Both the position numbers and the translations under genes were made by a program. This document shows positions 62,319 to 64,000 of a stretch of 64,000 nt of DNA, piece after piece. The notes under the pieces are model-generated. The model did no database searches and was not told the origin of the DNA. It was given only the letters and a program-made list of their open reading frames with translations. The stretch comes from Algoriphagus aquimarinus (GTDB taxonomy: Bacteria; Bacteroidota; Bacteroidia; Cytophagales; Cyclobacteriaceae): NCBI RefSeq assembly GCF_007997215.1, contig NZ_VORW01000003.1, positions 124,001 through 188,000 of the forward strand, written 5' to 3'. How positions within the stretch are numbered: the first letter of the stretch is position 1; every line of letters begins with the position of its first letter.

Positions 62319-62900
62319 TTAAACTCCTTCTGCTACCACTTCCTTCACTTCCGGAAGCATTCGGGTAAGAAGGTTTTGAATGCCGGCTTTCAATGTCACC
62401 GTACTTGAAGGACATCCTGAGCAGGAGCCTTGCAACTGAACTTTCACCACGCCTTCATTGAAAGAATGGAATACGATTGCTCCTCCATCCTGCTCTACAG
62501 CCGGACGAATGTACTCATCTAAGATTCCTTTAATCTTTTTCACTACTTCAGAATCATTCTCATCAAAAAGTGGATCCTTTTCAATATTTACTGGTACTGG
62601 CGCTTTGCCTGCTTCCAGATATTGCTTGATATGATCACGAACAATGCCCTGAATCTCGGACCAATCAACACTATCAGACTTGGTTACAGTCACAAAATTA
62701 GAAGCGACAAAAACGCGCTCCACCGCTGCAAAATTGAACAGTTCCTGAGCTAAAGGGCTGATTTTAGCACTTTCAGCATCTGGAAAATCAAAACTTACTC
62801 CCTCATCCACCAACATAAAATTGGCTACAAATTTCAGGGAATTCGGATTTGGATTAGCCTCCATGTAGAGGTGTACAGGTCTTGCTTGTGCTTGTAGCAT
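62319..62900 (-). CDS. NifU-like (Nfu) iron-sulfur scaffold protein
   Basis: A 193-residue protein with an N-terminal Nfu_N domain (YMEANPNPNSLKFVANFML, residues 12-30) and a C-terminal NifU domain at 115-190 with GSCSGCPSSTVTLKAGIQ (C160 and C163, which hold the cluster). It carries [4Fe-4S] clusters to target proteins. Domain order and size match the Bacteroidota and mitochondrial NFU1-type. No signal peptide. Followed by DUF3810. Confidence 0.93.
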   Translation of the reverse strand: MLQAQARPVHLYMEANPNPNSLKFVANFMLVDEGVSFDFPDAESAKISPLAQELFNFAAVERVFVASNFVTVTKSDSVDWSEIQGIVRDHIKQYLEAGKAPVPVNIEKDPLFDENDSEVVKKIKGILDEYIRPAVEQDGGAIVFHSFNEGVVKVQLQGSCSGCPSSTVTLKAGIQNLLTRMLPEVKEVVAEGV

Positions 62901-63024
62901 GGTATTCTTGATGTTTGTTTAGAAAACCGATTTGCCGGTATTAAGTTCCAGCAAATCGGAATTTCATTTGTATTCTTGGCTTCAACTGTTAATCAGTAAG
63001 CCTTCTGCTGGTTAACCTGCCGTA

Positions 63025-63759
63025 CTATTTGAATGGATGTCCAGTAGCTGCGTACCAAATTCCACCATAAAGATGCTTCAGGAAAACATCATCTTCCCAG
63101 GCAGAATCCACATGTCCCAGAGCAGTATAAAAAACTCTTCCGCCTTCGAATTCATGATACCAAGCCATAGGGTGATTGTCACCATTTCCTTTGGCAACTT
63201 TGTAAGTACTTTCATCCGCTTTGATCAGTATGTTCAAGTCTGGATTGATGTCTCTGTACTCATATAATTCATCTGTCCACATCCAGTTTTTTGGCAAATG
63301 CCAAGTAGAAGGATGATTCTGATCCACCACTTCTAATCGCAAGGTCTGCTGAGCTGGATGAGCTAAGAAGTAAGCGCCCATCATTTTGTTGTACCAAGGC
63401 CACTCGTATTCTGAATCAGCCGCCGCATGTACACCTACTATACCTTTTCCGCTTTGCACAAATTTCTGCAAAGATGCCTGGGCAGCTTCATCGAATATGG
63501 TTCCAGTAGTGGAAACCAAAATAAGCACATCGTACTTGGAAAGACTTTCTTCAGAAAGCACTTTTGGATCTTCGGAAGTATAAACACTAAACACCTGCTT
63601 TTCACCCATTTTCTTCAAAGCAACTATTGCATTTGGAATGGATTGATGGCGAAAACCAGCTGTTTTGGTATAGACCAAAGCTTTGAACTGCTGAGCAGAC
63701 GCTACCAGAGCGATACTGAAAATCAGCGAGAGGGTAAGAAGAGTCTTTTTTAAGGTCAT
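63025..63759 (-). CDS. ThuA domain-containing secreted protein
   Basis: A 244-residue protein with a signal peptide (residues 1-22, VASAQQ). The mature part fits ThuA-like (glutamine amidotransferase-like fold): ALVYTKTAGFRHQSIPNAIVA, YDVLILVSTTGTIFDEAA, GIVGVHAAADSEYEWPWYNKMMGAYFLAHPAQQ (read here in pieces), and GRVFYTALGHVDSAWEDDVFLKHLYGGIWY-type end. ThuA domains occur in trehalose and sugar-use operons and in many secreted proteins of planctomycetes and Bacteroidota; function here open. Same direction as the truncated M15 peptidase, 59 bases apart. Confidence 0.88.
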   Translation of the reverse strand: MTLKKTLLTLSLIFSIALVASAQQFKALVYTKTAGFRHQSIPNAIVALKKMGEKQVFSVYTSEDPKVLSEESLSKYDVLILVSTTGTIFDEAAQASLQKFVQSGKGIVGVHAAADSEYEWPWYNKMMGAYFLAHPAQQTLRLEVVDQNHPSTWHLPKNWMWTDELYEYRDINPDLNILIKADESTYKVAKGNGDNHPMAWYHEFEGGRVFYTALGHVDSAWEDDVFLKHLYGGIWYAATGHPFK

Positions 63760-63818
63760 AGGTATTGAGTTATAGGGTTATTGAAAATTGATACTTATTA
63801 ATTGAAAATTGGTCATTA

Positions 63819-64000
63819 TTACTTGATAATTTCAAACTTTTCTCCTGCTTCTTGTCTGGAAAAAGCATTGAAATGCCACCATTCCGACCCGATTCCTGAG
63901 AAGCCATTTGCTGTCATCACTTTACGAAGAATATCCCGATTAGCAACTTGAGCTCTGGTAAGTTTTCCTTCAGAAAGCATTTGCTTTTCACGGTCAGGAT
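63819..64000 (-). CDS. M15 family D-Ala-D-Ala dipeptidase-like peptidase, 5' part outside window
   Basis: Only the last 60 codons are present, ending at 63819. They read DREKQMLSEGKLTRAQVANRD in pieces, ILRKVMTANGFSGIGSEWWHFN and a terminal EKFEIIK. The GF...EWWHF motif is the C-terminal zinc-site region of the VanX/DdpX-type M15D dipeptidases (Glu catalytic, His metal ligand). It would cleave D-Ala-D-Ala or a cell-wall dipeptide. Signal peptide and the first zinc motif (H-x6-D) lie outside. Confidence 0.8.
   Translation of the reverse strand, partial: PDREKQMLSEGKLTRAQVANRDILRKVMTANGFSGIGSEWWHFNAFSRQEAGEKFEIIK

Noticed and set aside
1..64000. tRNA, rRNA, integrase or prophage
   Set aside because: Read on both strands; no cloverleaf with a proper T-loop, no rRNA conserved block and no integrase, transposase or phage structural gene was recognised.

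Overview
This 64 kb window reads as a chromosomal segment of a Bacteroidota bacterium, most likely order Cytophagales and Algoriphagus-like (the genus is inference). Evidence: a SusC/SusD-type outer-membrane nutrient uptake operon, a DUF5916 protein, a putative bacillithiol ligase (BshC), many small signal-peptide or lipobox proteins, a GNAT-nitrilase fusion, and upstream sites matching the Bacteroidota promoter pattern (TTG or TTTG at -33, TAnnTTTG at -7). I see no rRNA, tRNA, CRISPR array, integrase or intact transposase. Most of the window is ordinary core and accessory chromosome with tight gene packing.

Left part (1-16.5 kb): a truncated outer-membrane barrel gene; an SSS transporter / GNAT acetyltransferase / ornithine-alanine racemase-type operon with the best promoter match of the window; a RelE/ParE-type toxin-antitoxin pair; an HD phosphohydrolase; a secreted DsrE-like protein; two cation antiporters in tandem; then a TonB-dependent receptor, a DUF5916 protein and a secreted dipeptidyl-peptidase IV homologue. 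Next (16.5-32.3 kb) come a small CPXCG zinc protein, an orphan AAA/DUF4143 ATPase preceded by paired operator-like repeats, ClpB, a dead ORF6N gene, a membrane dipeptidase, a lipoprotein esterase plus a beta-propeller lipoprotein, an acyl-ACP desaturase, a periplasmic M20 amidohydrolase, the GNAT-nitrilase fusion, a pirin and a DUF2520 oxidoreductase.

Centre (32.3-47.6 kb): the 2-oxoglutarate dehydrogenase genes sucA-sucB-lpdA (the E2 has two lipoyl domains), then a SusC-SusD-lipoprotein operon behind a 795-base, very AT-rich leader. Upstream of that leader lies a decaying stretch: a patatin-like phospholipase gene broken by two compensating frameshifts and two stop codons, a terminator, and a roughly 30-codon remnant of the C-terminus of a second SusD protein. 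This looks like the trace of a second, lost uptake locus.

Right part (47.6-64 kb): bshC with 5-formyl-THF cyclo-ligase; an M16 peptidase / ispF / mnmD cluster with overlapping genes; a tandem pair of related membrane-anchored small proteins of unknown function; phosphatidylserine decarboxylase, glutamate dehydrogenase, CDP-diglyceride synthase, a DUF2007 protein and a CPBP protease in one direction; dusB; a DMT exporter; a degenerate M23-like protein; DUF3810; an Nfu iron-sulfur scaffold; ThuA; and a truncated M15 peptidase. The least explained items are the tandem small membrane proteins, the broken patatin/SusD region and the operator-like repeats before the DUF4143 ATPase.
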